From: Onthophagus taurus
Lineage: Eukaryota > Arthropoda > Insecta > Coleoptera > Scarabaeidae
DNA length: 64,000 bases
Assembly (NCBI RefSeq): GCF_036711975.1
Contig: NC_091972.1
Coordinates: 7,011,001 to 7,075,000 of the forward strand
Direction: 5' to 3'
Positions 48,019 through 59,694 of this stretch are shown one piece after another; position 1 is the first letter of the stretch; each line of letters starts with the position of its first letter. Both the position numbers and the translations under genes were made by a program. The notes under the pieces were generated by a model. That model was not told the origin of the DNA and searched no databases. It was given only the letters and a program-made list of their open reading frames with translations.

Positions 48019-50445
48019 TTTCTAACTTATTACTTAAAAAGAAAATTTCGACGACGATGATTTGAAGTTAACGTTGTTTAGGTATCCATTTCTAGATCTG
48101 AAATGAATTTTAAAAATGATTTTTTTTAAGATGGAGAACAATAGGACAATAAAAGAATTGATTAGGAAATGTTTGAATATGTTCCAGTTCTCAACAAAAA
48201 ATTTTTCGTAATGGGAAAAACTCATTTTCTTGGGTCAGATTTTTTTTAATCACAAAGTGAGTATTAGTAACTTTTTAAAAAAAGGTATTTATGCAATCGT
48301 TAATGACTTAAACGAGCTAAAAAAAAATGGTGAAAAAACAGATTGCGTAAGAGTTTGATTGGTTTCACAAAGCGTTTTGCCTTTTTATGCTATTAAGTGA
48401 ATTACATCACAAGAAAAACACGACGTTAATATTTATTTATATTAAAACATCACAAATCATTCTAATAGTGTTCTTATTAGCGTTAATTTTGTTGCAAAAA
48501 AATGTACCCAAACTATTAATACATGGTGATGACTCAATTAATAAGGGTATGTAATAATTAAAATAGTACGGTTTATATTGCCTTGATACATAAATAACTA
48601 ATTTTACATATATAGATGGTGTTCAAGAAATTGTGAACACATACCAACGTGTAACCAGTTTTCTCTTTTCCTTTATTGCGCCGATTCATTGAATGAAAGA
48701 AGGCCATCTAAGGCGATTCGCGCTCACCTATAACTCTATAATACACTATGATGGTTCATAGACCTATAGTGGTTTACAAAGTCTTAAGGTTGATAGTGTT
48801 AAAGAAACTAACTTGGAATAATCATCTTAATAATACCTTTTTGAAATGAATTTATTTTATAGAATATCTCATTGGGTATTGTATTAATCAAGACAAGTTC
48901 TTTTGCTAACGCACCATTGAAATTACTTGAAATACTTTGTTTAGAATTACCTCATTCGGCATTGAACTTATTTATAAAAATAAGAAAAAACCGTCTCGGT
49001 CTCCGCGAACGTTGATGGTCGCCTCTATCTCAATCCAACAACCGAGTGGCGCACTCAAAAACAACTGGCCCCGTGGCGATCTTCAATTAACACTTAAAAC
49101 TTGACCGACCACAACGATGAGAATCCACCCTAAACTAATAAAAAGTAAAATACTACGACCTTTCCGAAACAACCGAAAAATTCAAAAACTTATAACTTCT
49201 TTTAAGTTATAATACGAACGATTTTATAACATCAAAACGTTTCTAACTGCATCGGACGTTTTCCGGACTTTACGCGGCCATGTTGCGTCCTGCACTGATG
49301 ATCGTGCTCAATTCTCGCTACGTCTTTGCGTTTTACCTGGCGTTTTACCTTCACCTGTCGTACCTATACGAAAAAATCAGATTACAATCGGGTTTTATCG
49401 GAATTATCTGACTATAAGCGCTTCAAGGTGAAGAAACTTCATTTAACATCTTTATTCGTCAAGAACCCATCTCAAACCTTCAAACTAACAGGAAATAACA
49501 ATAATCTTCGTTTATTACTATTTTATGGATTTTATTTTCTGACTTATGGCCAAACCCGAACTTACCCGATTAATACAATCTTGACTTACACCTGTTTTAT
49601 GGTCTCCCACTACAAAAACGCCCTCGACCACCACCATATTCACAACCAAATGGTCCACATACCACACGGTCCAGGCTTCGAGAACGTTACATCTTTTAAA
49701 AGACTGTTCCGAAAACAATCGCGCCGCATTTTGCAATTCTTGGACCTTAACCAGCTGTTATTGCATTCGTACGGTTCTTTGTTGTTGCCGTTTTAAGGTT
49801 AAGAGTTAAATTCTTTTACGGTTTTTAGCTATTATACGAAATTAATCTTAAAAAATAAAACCAAATGGAATATGTGCAAAATATTAATTATTATTAACTT
49901 AAATAAGGATTATTACGTTATTTTTTACCTAAATTAGATTTCCTTTGAAGAAAAATTTTATGATAATTCTTGTAGTTTTAAAACTTCAAATTAAAAGAAA
50001 GATGGCGCGTTTGTGCGATGTGACTGAAGTTGCCTATTAAGTAATAATTAAAAACAATAACTTTCAAAAATAAAAATGTTATCATTTACATATGTATCAA
50101 AACTTAATAACAAAAATAATCAGTAAAACATAATAAAAGTACACATATTCTTTAATTTCATTAATAGTACCAACATCTAAAATAATATTTAGGTTGCCAA
50201 TAAAAAACAGCTTGACATCTGACAGTTGTCAATACAAATATTATTATAATTTCCATATTAATTACACAAGTTCGTGTTGAATCTTTATATTTCCGAGTGT
50301 TAATAAGCCCTAAATTAGCGTAAGTAATGAATTAATCATATTTATATTAAATATATCTTTTTTTTGGATAACATAACCTCAAAATATCCAAAAATTCTTT
50401 GCTTTTTGTAAATACATATAAAAAAGAATTAATTGTTTTAGAACC
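48019..50445. promoter_or_regulatory. Divergent upstream region of hillarin and DMAP1
   Basis: No supportable gene. A GC-richer part at 48990-49300 may carry hillarin non-coding first exons. AGATGGCGCG at 50000-50009 resembles the CTCF core. ACATAACCTCAAAA near 50381 lies in the presumed DMAP1 5' UTR. Confidence 0.35.
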
Positions 50446-52009
50446 ATGGCGGATGTACGTGATATCTTAGAATTAGATCAACCTTTAGCTCCAGAAATTT
50501 CGAGAGAAACCATAATAGGCCAACGCAAACAACGTCCAACAACCACTACAAAAATGTCAAAACGACCCGAAGGAATGCATAGGGAAGTTTTCGCCCTTCT
50601 TTATAATGACAACAAAGATGCCCCGCCTTTATTCCCATCCGACACAAGTAATGGTTATAAACAAACCAAAATAAAATTAGGAATGAGACGACCAAGAAAA
50701 TGGGAATGGATGCCATTTTCGAATCCTGCAAGAGATGATAATGCCGTTTTTTATCATTGGAGACGTCCATCGGATGAACCAAAAGAATACCCCTTTGCAA
50801 AATTTAATAAAAAAGCTGACATTCCAACTTACACCGATAACGAATATAATCAATATTTAAAAAGTGAATGTTGGAGTAGAGAGGAAACTGATCATTTGAT
50901 GGATTTAGCAAAACGATTTGATGTAAGATTCTTAATAATGGCTGATCGATATGATAGCGAGAAATACAATAAAAGATCTATTGAAGATATCAAGGATAGG
51001 TATTATAAAATTAGTGGGATTTTGGGAAAGTTAAATGGGGAAAAGAAGGTTTATACTTATGATGCAGATCATGAAAGAAGGAGGAAGGAGCAGCTGAAAA
51101 AATTATATGAAAGAACGCCAGAACAGGTTATTTTTGATTCAAAATTAATGCTAAATTATACACTTTTGTATGGTATTGCAGATTGATGAAGAACAATTCC
51201 TTCTTGGTGAATTCAAAAAGATTGAAGCTCGTAAAAAGGAACGTGAACGTAAAACTCAAGATTTACAAAAATTAATTAGTCAAGCCGATAATCAAAATGA
51301 AACTCCAAGAAAAACAGATAAAAAATTACCTAAAAAGAAAATAGCTAATCCTTCAAGACCATCGAAAATTGATACAACGGTAATATTATTCCATCTTAAC
51401 ATTTTTATACTTAATTTATACAAATTATTTAGTAATAGAATTCAAAAGGGCATTAATTAATTAAATTCTATTTTTAAATTTCATCCAGCATATTTTACAG
51501 GCTGTAGAAACGGCAGGTATAAAATTCCCCGATTATAAAAACAGTGGTGTATCGCTTCGTTCTCAACGAATGAAATTACCCGCTAATGTAGGACAAAAAA
51601 AATCTAAAGGAATCGAACAAATGCTCCAAGATATGAATTTAGAGTTAAATCCGACACCAACAGAAGATGTTTGTCAACATTTCAACGAGTTACGTAGTGA
51701 TATGGTTTTATTAATGGAATTAAAAGCTGCTTTGGGAACATGCGAATATGAATTGCAAAGTTTGCGTCACCAATATGAAGCTGTAAATCCTGGAAAGGTA
51801 CAAATTTTTATTAAAAAAAGATTGATTTATTTGATTCATCTTTATTTGTAGAGTTCTTTTCCTTATATATTTTGTATCTTGTTTTCTTTGTTCAGACTTT
51901 GACGATCCCTCCTCAGCTGCTCTCAAATAATGAACAGGAAGGTAACAAACAGCTGGGACCGGAAATTATAGACGTGGTCGGATCGCCAGGCACACCGTCG
52001 ATAACTTAA
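50446..52009 (+). CDS. DMAP1: DNA methyltransferase 1-associated protein 1
   Basis: Four exons (50446-51126, 51182-51379, 51501-51797, 51896-52009) give 429 residues. The start MADVRDILELD is that of the family. KRPEGMHREVFALLY is followed by the SANT/Myb-like domain (KSECWSREETDHLMDLAKRF, DRYDSEKYNKRSIEDIKDRY). A charged coiled coil (EFKKIEARKKERERKTQDL) and the C-terminal DMAP1 domain (GIKFPDYKNSGVSLRSQRMK, KGIEQMLQDMNLEL, VCQHFNELRSDMVLLMELK) come next. DMAP1 belongs to the TIP60/NuA4 and SRCAP chromatin complexes, which acetylate histones and exchange H2A.Z. Human DMAP1 is about 467 aa, so this is full length. It is tail-to-tail with DDA1. Confidence 0.97.
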
Positions 52010-52296
52010 ATGCTCTTCAACTTAACAATTAAAAATATTACAATTCTTGTTAAAACCTAGACTTAACTTATATTTAAACATGGAGATACATCATTTTTTT
52101 TCTTCATACATGGATGTGTTTATGGTTTTATGTACAATTGAGTAATGTAGCAATACTAATAATTAAAGAATATGATTTCATGAAAAAAATGAGATAATTT
52201 TTTAACAGAAACCCTTTTTCTTAACAATAAAGCAAAGAAAATGAAGAAAAATGGAAATTTCAGTAGCATAGAAACTTATAAACTAATTATTTGTGT

Positions 52297-52891
52297 TTAA
52301 GGGACCATAATGTAGTCTGTTCTGGGTCGCTTCCTTGATTGTGAGACATCATCATTGTGCTCACGTTTCTTTTGAGTATTCTAAATAAAAAAAAAACAAC
52401 AAATATCAAACAAAAATTGAATCTCTTTGATTGATTAATAAAGGAAAGTGATGGATACAAAGTGGATATGTTGAGTTTAATATAACATTACAAAATCAAT
52501 TTATTACCTTTTTCTCCCAATGTTGATGAAGGTACCTTAATAAAATTCCTGTTTTTTCCGTAACTATCACTAAAAGAACCAATAAACTCTTAATCCACAT
52601 AAATATCTAAGAGATTTTGCAACTTACCTTGTTCTGAAGGAAAATCTTTTGTGGGCACATAAACAGACGGCCTTTTCGCTAGAGACCTATTGTTAGTGTC
52701 CACGTGGAACTTTGTGAAGTTGCTTTCGTTATACGACGGCAGACCTTTTAAAAATTCCGCAACGGACTTGAAAATGAATGAAATATTTAAAGAAAAAGTC
52801 GTTTCACGATTAAGGTTATATATTCAATATGGGTTTTTAACGGTTTAGAAAAGAATTTTAAACCGTATGTTTATATTAACCGACTCACCAT
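52297..52891 (-). CDS. DDA1: DET1- and DDB1-associated protein 1
   Basis: Four coding exons on the minus strand (52889-52891, 52628-52766, 52508-52569, 52297-52380) give 95 residues. The protein starts MSVAEFLKGLPSYNESNFTK, then FHVDTNN, KRPSVYVPTKDFPSEQVIVT and EKTGILLRYLHQHWEKK, and ends in a basic tail with RKRPRTD. Human DDA1 (102 aa) has the same order: [46 protein letters not shown]. DDA1 binds DDB1 and supports CUL4 ubiquitin ligases in the nucleus. The first exon contributes only the ATG, directly followed by a strong donor GTGAGT. Confidence 0.95.
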
Positions 52892-53498
52892 CGTTTGTTG
52901 TATTTTTCTGATAATTTATCCCGATTAAATTCGCTTGGAACACTGAAAAAATAGAGTTATTTCTACACATATGATAAATGTCAAACAATTTGGTACAATA
53001 TTTTAGTGATTTTTTTGTTTTTTTGAAGTAAATTTAGGGAATTTTTGATTTGAGGTTGGTATTAAAATTTTAAATATAGTATTTGTCAGATATGATAAAA
53101 TATAGTTTTGATTTATGAATAAAATGTTAATATTACAATATAAATTGCACTTTGAATTGATATTGATTTAAGTAATTAGAAATTAGAATATAAGAAATTA
53201 ACAACTTGACACAAAAACAAATTTGCTTTTTAAAAGTCCCATCAGATGTCATTGTAATAGTATTGGTTTTATTTCTCAGCTGATTATTTCCACGTTATTT
53301 TTATCAATTCTAGAACGAAATTGTGATTGATTTCACACGACGTTTAGTCATTGCGCGACTTTAATATATAAGAACCGTTTGAAACGTTGTATTCGTTAGT
53401 ATTGTGGTAGGTGTTATATATAGTTGAAAGAACAGAGAAATATATGTAAACATTTTTTATTTGTATTTTAGCTGTTATAAGAACAATAACGGAAGATT
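52892..53498. other. Spacer between DDA1 and adenosine kinase
   Basis: Holds the DDA1 promoter and 5' UTR (minus) and the adenosine kinase 3' UTR. AT-rich; no gene seen. Confidence 0.35.
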
Positions 53499-54628
53499 CT
53501 AATTAAAATCAGGTGAGTAATCGGGAATTTTACATCCAACTTGTTGAATTATTTGTAACGCAGCCCATGAACCATATTTTATGCATTTATCAGGTGGAAA
53601 ATCTTTAAATAAGCCGCTTATAAATCCAGCTGCGAAAGCATCTCCAGCACCGGTGGTGTCTTTAATTTTTTCTGTGGATAGTTTTTCAGTTGAAACAATA
53701 ATTTTTTCATTATCACCGTATATACAAGTTATTGGATTAGGGCCATCTGTTATTAAAATCATTTTGCGATATTTAAAATTTGTTTGTTGAAGGAAAGATT
53801 TGTTTAATTTTAAGGCATAATCTAAAGGGGTTGAATTAGGTTCGTGGATGTCTAAGTATGCCTTGAATTCGTTGGTATTTCCAATTAAAATATCGCAATT
53901 TTCAATGATATATTTAACCATACTTGAATTTTCTTGAGAAATATATGGAGCACTCATATTATACATTAACAACTTTTTTTCCGACCTTGTCCATTGCATA
54001 ATATGTTTAGTAACTTCATGTCGATCAGTTAAAAAGAATCCTTCTATATAAAAGACACTTGCATTTTCGATAAGTTTCCAATTTTGAGTAATTTGTTCTA
54101 AATTTTTAATTGAAAATGTTTCTGCAGCTCCTACATAAGCCACTAAACATCTAGTTTCGTTTTGTACTAAAGCTACTGAGACACCTGTAGATTTTTCTTG
54201 AGAAATTGCGAATCTAAAAAAATTTGTTATAAAATTGATTCATTTGCTTTTGTTTTAAGTTACAAAGTTTCCACTCCATCTTCTTCAGCGAGGCTTTTTA
54301 AACATTTTCCCTCATAATCATTTCCAATCGCTCCAATCATATAGGAACAAGAATTATTGTTAGAATTTAACCATTGAAAAACTCTTAATGTGTTTAAAAC
54401 ACTTCCCCCTAAAGTATGTGCACTGGAAAAACTAAAAAAACATTAAAATTGAATAAAAATTAAAAAACTTAAATACTCTTTAATGTCTTGTAATAAATTT
54501 TTCATTTCATTTTCTTTAATTTGTGATTGATCGTCGATTTTGAGGTTATATTTCTGTAATAATTTATCGTCGTGTATTTTTATCGTAATGTCCAATAAAG
54601 GATTACCAAAACCAGCCACAATCGCCAT
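53499..54628 (-). CDS. Adk: Adenosine kinase (PfkB family)
   Basis: Three exons (54477-54628, 54264-54431, 53499-54213) give 344 residues. The start AIVAGFGNPLLDI has the family substrate-side motif (GNPLLD). HTLGGSVLNTLRVFQW and GAIGNDYEGKCLK follow (GGS.lN; G.iG.D). NMSAPYISQ and CDILIGNTNEFKAYL are next, and the PfkB signature DTTGAGDAFAAGFISGL carries the catalytic aspartate. The end is GCKIPDYSPDFN, as in human ADK (GCTFPEKPDFH). The enzyme phosphorylates adenosine to AMP with ATP in cytosol or nucleus. The sequence is fairly divergent but all core motifs are kept. Confidence 0.94.
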
Positions 54629-55106
54629 TTTTTAAAGAAAGGGTATTCCCCTAAGGGTTAGTATGTAAAAAAATAAAGGCGACGAACGTTCTACGACACT
54701 ATCTAACTCACAAAGGTTGTGTAACCATCGTGTATCTCCTGTGTAAGGTGTGTGTTAAAACAATCATTTCAAGTAAGATCTAGAGTAATTACATTATTAC
54801 ATGTTGTGAATAAAAATAGAATCATTAATCATAAATGTGAGTTAATTATATTTGTAGAGCATTACGTTTATCATTGAAAAGTTACTTTAATACGCATGCG
54901 CTCTAATTTTTTTATTTCTACATTTTGGTTGTCATTGCCTTTTGTTCATTTACCCACAAGATAAATAAATTACGAATGTTGTTTAATCATTTGCTTATAA
55001 TGTGGTTGTAACGTTCCTGATAATAGATTATGTATGTACGTTTAAAATTGACATAGAATGTGAAGGCGACGAACTTTAACCTACAAAGAATTAAATTGTT
55101 AGATTA
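54629..55106. other. Adenosine kinase upstream region
   Basis: Promoter and 5' UTR of adenosine kinase are expected here. AT-rich; nothing else recognised. Confidence 0.35.
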
Positions 55107-57338
55107 CCGTATTTGTTCGAATCTAAGATCGAAAAAAAAATTATTCTCAAAATAATGATGGTAAATAAGTAATATATTATATTATTACACAATAATGATT
55201 AAAACACAAACTTAACTTTATTTATAGTATACAATATTTCTGAGTTATTTACCACTTCATTTACACTATTATTGCTGCCTGATTCTGAATCAGTACTATC
55301 TTCTTCCCATAAAAAATCATCCTCTGAACGATCTAAGACGTTCATAATACAACATTTTTTAAATGAATGCTTGATTATGTTTTCTGCGATTCTTTTCACG
55401 CTGATTTAACCCATTTCGCAACTGTTGATGCACTAGCTTTTTTAATTTTTCCGGTTGATGTTAGTGGATGGCCGGCACTTATTAACCATAATTCTTATAC
55501 TTTTCTTAAATAATCCTTGAAGGGCTTATTAATTGAAACTTCAAATGGCTGTAACACACTTGTCATACCTCCAGCTATAATCACCAAATCACCGTTGTTT
55601 TTTTTAACTTTAGTTTTTACATCTTCTATTAAATGACCTCGAAATCCATCTGGTATTAGCATATTTAATGGTTTACTTAGATATCCGCGACGTCTGTTCT
55701 ATATCACATTCAACCAATCTTCCATCTTTTGCGTTAGAACTATAACATGGGAAATTTTTTTTCTAGCGAGTATTATATATGGCGGTAATTTTTAACCATC
55801 AGGAGTAACACATAACATTACCGTAATTGGCTGTTTTTCGTAACTAGTTGTTATCAGTTTTATTTCTTTTTGATCCTTCTCATTAACTGTGTAATTACGA
55901 GGTCTATCGACTAACAATACAATTTGATTAAATTCATACTTTTTTCTTTCTAAGTTGAATTACTTCTAAATTTGATGTACGACGTCGTAACAAACATCCA
56001 TATGATTGATGGTTACAGACATGCCTTCAAAAGCCATGCATCCCATGAGTTCACCTGAGTTCATCCCAATAGCTTTTTTGCTTTGTTGAATCAACTGATG
56101 TAAAAAACAACTTGCAAACTGATCTTAGTATGCTTCTGGTCATCTTAATGTCAGCCTGAGGTGATTTATAAGTATCTATTAGCTACAAATCAAAATAGTG
56201 CCAGTCTCCGAAAACCGGGAAAGATATTTTTGAGGGGAGGTGGAATTAGGTCCTGGTAGAGAAATCCTCTAAGGAATTATCTGATCCTCGCGCCTAAGTA
56301 TTCATAAGAGTGCTTCTCTACTTCGGACTCAGACTTGATCATAATCCGCATGAGATTCATATAAATGTACCCGAGTCCAGATATAAGGTTAGGTCTGTGT
56401 CTGGAGCTGATCTTTGATCTTGATCAACGAATGACGATAGGTCGATAGTGTCCAGTTTTTTGGATGCTCCAGGAGAAGTTATGGTTTCTTGATTTTGATT
56501 ACTCACCAGCCTGGCAGGGACGAAAATATTTGATCCATATTGAATTGATTAATCTTTAATATCTCCATTCATATAAAAATTCAAGAAGACCTTAGCAAAT
56601 ATAGCAGACTCTTAATTCTTTAGATGGAGTCTCATATCTGATTAGGTCTTTGGTATGTTCTTCAAATATGTTCTCATCTCATTTTTAGGTATTTTAGAAG
56701 ATGTAGCATTACTATCACTGCCAGACATTTTCTTCAAAACGGTATTTGCCGTAAACCCGTAAACGATGAACTGCATATAACTTTTTACGTTTCAACGATC
56801 GCAAACAAGCCGTTCATGTAACGGTTAGGGGAATCCCTGTATAGATTAAGTTGGGAATCACGAGCGCTCGAGCCGGGAACCAATACATATAGGTATAAAC
56901 AGTTGTAGAATTCGCAAAAAATAATCCATTTATAAAGTTGTGCAAATTTCATAAAAAATTAAGTTGTGTTGCAAATTATATATGTTCCAAATTATCGTAC
57001 GATAATGAGTATCAATGCATTATTGTATACGAATTGAAATAATTGTATATATACGATAATTATCGTACGTTTGGCAACACTGCTGGGGATTCACCCAAGC
57101 GAATTAGATCGTGCCAACATAATTCGAACAGTAAGTTAATAATATATAAAATATATATATAAAATTCTTATTTTTGTTATTATAAACAACAAAAATAATT
57201 GTGTGAATTATTTTTGTTTGTTTGATTTAATTACTTTTGTGATTTTGTGTTTACATCATATTTATTCAAAATTCCTTCGAATCTAAACCGAACGATTATA
57301 TAGTAAAAGTAGTACACCTTAGATTCGAACGAATACGA
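55107..57338 (-). mobile_element. Degraded pogo-type DNA transposon with inverted ends
   Basis: The left end CCGTATTTGTTCGAATCTAAG (55107 on) and, inverted, the right end TCGTATTCGTTCGAATCTAAG (to 57338) match, and TA flanks both sides. The minus strand reads a pogo/Tigger transposase in broken frames: YEKQPITVMLCVTPDG, PDGFRGHLIEDVKTKVKK, DLVIIAGGMTSVLQPFEVSI, NKPFKDYLRK, HPLTSTGKIKKASASTVAKW and HSFKKCCIMNVLDRSEDD. Several stops are present. About 56180-57110 is not explained by the transposase and may be other insertions. Confidence 0.8.
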
Positions 57339-57510
57339 TACTTTCATAGGATTGGTGTGCGTTTTTACATGTTACAAAGTATATTGTTTGAAGACAAATT
57401 ATGTTTATTAATTTTTCCTTTACAAAAGAAATCATTTTTGCTCACAAACTAAAAATTTTAATACATACAATTATGATAAGAAAAATAACAAACAGTTAAC
57501 ATTATTAAAC

Positions 57511-59694
57511 TTAAATTTGGCATTTTAACTCGAGTGATTTTGCAATAAAACTAAACATATCGGTAACTTCATCGATAATTTTTGATGTTGGTTTTCCCGC
57601 ACCATGTCCAGCCCTGGTTTCAATTCGAATCATAATGGGATTTTTCTGATGAGACAACATCCCAACTTTCCGTTGAATTTCCGCGATAAATTTCAACGAA
57701 TGTAATGGAACAACGCGATCATCATGATCTGCTGTTAACAATAAAGTAGCTGGATATTGAATATTTTCGTCATCCGGAATTTTTATGTTATGCAATGGGG
57801 AATATTTGTATAGATATTGAAATTGATCGGGTTCATCTGAAGAACCATAATCAGTTTTCCACGCATAACCGATGGTAAATTTATGATATCTTAGCATATC
57901 TAAAACACCAACTTGACAAATTGCCGCACCAAATAGTTCTGGTGCTTGATTAATACAAGCTGCAACTAATAATCCACCGTTTGATCCACCTTGAATTACT
58001 AATTTATCTTTACTTGTATATTTATTTCCAATTAAATACTTGGCTGCGTATTGAAAATCATCGAAACAATTCTGTTTGTTTTCAAATCGTCCCCCATTAT
58101 GCCACTTATCACCGTATTCCCCACCCCCGCGTATATTTGCCAAAGCAAATATACCATCAAAACAATCAATAAATGTTAATCGTGTAACCGAAAACGATGG
58201 TGTTAATGTGATATTGAAACCTCCATATCCATATAAAAGACAAGGATTTAATCCGTTTAAAGTCATTCCTTTTTTGTTAACAATAAACATTGGAATTTCA
58301 GTTCCATCCTTACTTTTATAAAAAATTTGTTTGGTTTCGTATTTATTTGGGTCAAAATTTTCCAATTTTGTTTCATAAAAGATTTGTGGTGAAATTGGAA
58401 GTTGACTTAAATCGACTCTGTAAATAATGTTTGGTGTTAAAAATGAACAAAATCCGTAAAACATTTCTGACGAATTATGTTTTTGCGATATAGAAGACAC
58501 TGTTCCTAGCTCAAGGGGAAAATCGTAAATTTTCTCGCCGGTTTCTAATTTATGAAGGGACATCACATTTTTGACGTCACGAAGATAACATAAAACTAAT
58601 TGATCATTATTAACAGGCTTGGCCCAATCTAAAACGTCGTTTTCATGAACTGGAATTAAATCCAACCATCGTTCATTTAAATTATCGAAATTAATTATGA
58701 TTAATCTATAATTTGGTGCGTCTTTGTTAGTACGAAAAACAAATTTAGCATCAGTGTTAGCAATATATTCATAATCTGCTTCAAATTCGGTTACAACCGG
58801 ATGTAATTTCAATAATCCAGAAATTTTGTCAATACCTTTCAATCGAGCAAAATACAACAAATTATTTTTAGTTCCTTTTATAGATGTAACAATCAAATAT
58901 TTTCCGCAATTACTAACTTTAGCACCTATTCTTAATTGAGGATCTTCAAATTGAACAACAACAACATCATCAGATTGTTCAGTTCCCCATTTATGATAAT
59001 AAAGTTTCTGTTTTTCATTGCTATCTGTTTCTGAGCCATCAGATTTTCCTTCTTTATCCAAATAAGCTGAATAAAAAAATCCTTGATGGTCATGTGTCCA
59101 AGTCATAGAAGTAAATTTGACTTTTTTTAATACTTCATCATAATCTTTTCCTGTACTGACATCTCTACATTTTATTTCTAACCAATCGGAACCATTTTTA
59201 CTTAAACCGTAAGCAAAATATGCACCATTTTCGGAAAAAGCAACCCCAGATAAAGCTGTAGTACCATCTTCTGATAATAGATTGGGATCCAAAAATACTT
59301 TAGCTTCACCATTTAAATTTTCTTGTACATAGATTACATTCTGATTTTGTAAACCAGTGTTTCGGAATTGAAAGTATCTATCTCCATGTTTATATGGTGG
59401 TGAAATCTTGGGATAATTCCACAAATCGGTCATTTTCTTATTAATTTTATCCTTTAAGGGATAACTATCGATGTAAGGCCTAGTAACCGCATTTTGAGCG
59501 TCAACAAATTCTTTGGTTTCTTCCGCATCAGGATTTTCAAGCCAACGAAAAGGATCTGGAACTTGAATTCCATGATAATCATCTTTGATTGTATCATCTA
59601 ATCGTGCTTTTGGGTATTCGAAGGACATTTTTCTTAACGTTCGAACGACAACACGTTGAATTTTTGAAGTCACGAGTCGAAATGAAATAAGCAT
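57511..59694 (-). CDS. PREP: Prolyl oligopeptidase (prolyl endopeptidase)
   Basis: A single uninterrupted frame of 727 residues, about 705 from the internal Met23 where the usual MSFEYPKARLDD start lies. The N-terminal motif DDYHGIQVPDPFRWLENPDA and the seven-bladed propeller precede the hydrolase domain. The catalytic triad is visible: Ser571 in GGSNGGLL, Asp658 in ADHDDRV, His697 in AGHGAGK. These map to pig POP Ser554, Asp641 and His680. The enzyme cuts short peptides after proline in the cytosol. The 22 extra N-terminal residues (MLISFRLVTSKIQRVVVRTL) are basic and without acids, like a mitochondrial presequence; either start may be used. It is the only long gene here besides polyubiquitin without coding introns. 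Confidence 0.96.
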   Translation of the reverse strand: MLISFRLVTSKIQRVVVRTLRKMSFEYPKARLDDTIKDDYHGIQVPDPFRWLENPDAEETKEFVDAQNAVTRPYIDSYPLKDKINKKMTDLWNYPKISPPYKHGDRYFQFRNTGLQNQNVIYVQENLNGEAKVFLDPNLLSEDGTTALSGVAFSENGAYFAYGLSKNGSDWLEIKCRDVSTGKDYDEVLKKVKFTSMTWTHDHQGFFYSAYLDKEGKSDGSETDSNEKQKLYYHKWGTEQSDDVVVVQFEDPQLRIGAKVSNCGKYLIVTSIKGTKNNLLYFARLKGIDKISGLLKLHPVVTEFEADYEYIANTDAKFVFRTNKDAPNYRLIIINFDNLNERWLDLIPVHENDVLDWAKPVNNDQLVLCYLRDVKNVMSLHKLETGEKIYDFPLELGTVSSISQKHNSSEMFYGFCSFLTPNIIYRVDLSQLPISPQIFYETKLENFDPNKYETKQIFYKSKDGTEIPMFIVNKKGMTLNGLNPCLLYGYGGFNITLTPSFSVTRLTFIDCFDGIFALANIRGGGEYGDKWHNGGRFENKQNCFDDFQYAAKYLIGNKYTSKDKLVIQGGSNGGLLVAACINQAPELFGAAICQVGVLDMLRYHKFTIGYAWKTDYGSSDEPDQFQYLYKYSPLHNIKIPDDENIQYPATLLLTADHDDRVVPLHSLKFIAEIQRKVGMLSHQKNPIMIRIETRAGHGAGKPTSKIIDEVTDMFSFIAKSLELKCQI

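Noticed and set aside
49326-49796. 156-codon plus-strand frame upstream of DMAP1
   Set aside because: Composition (HHH, LLL, aromatic-rich) and lack of any motif suggest chance in the hillarin upstream region.
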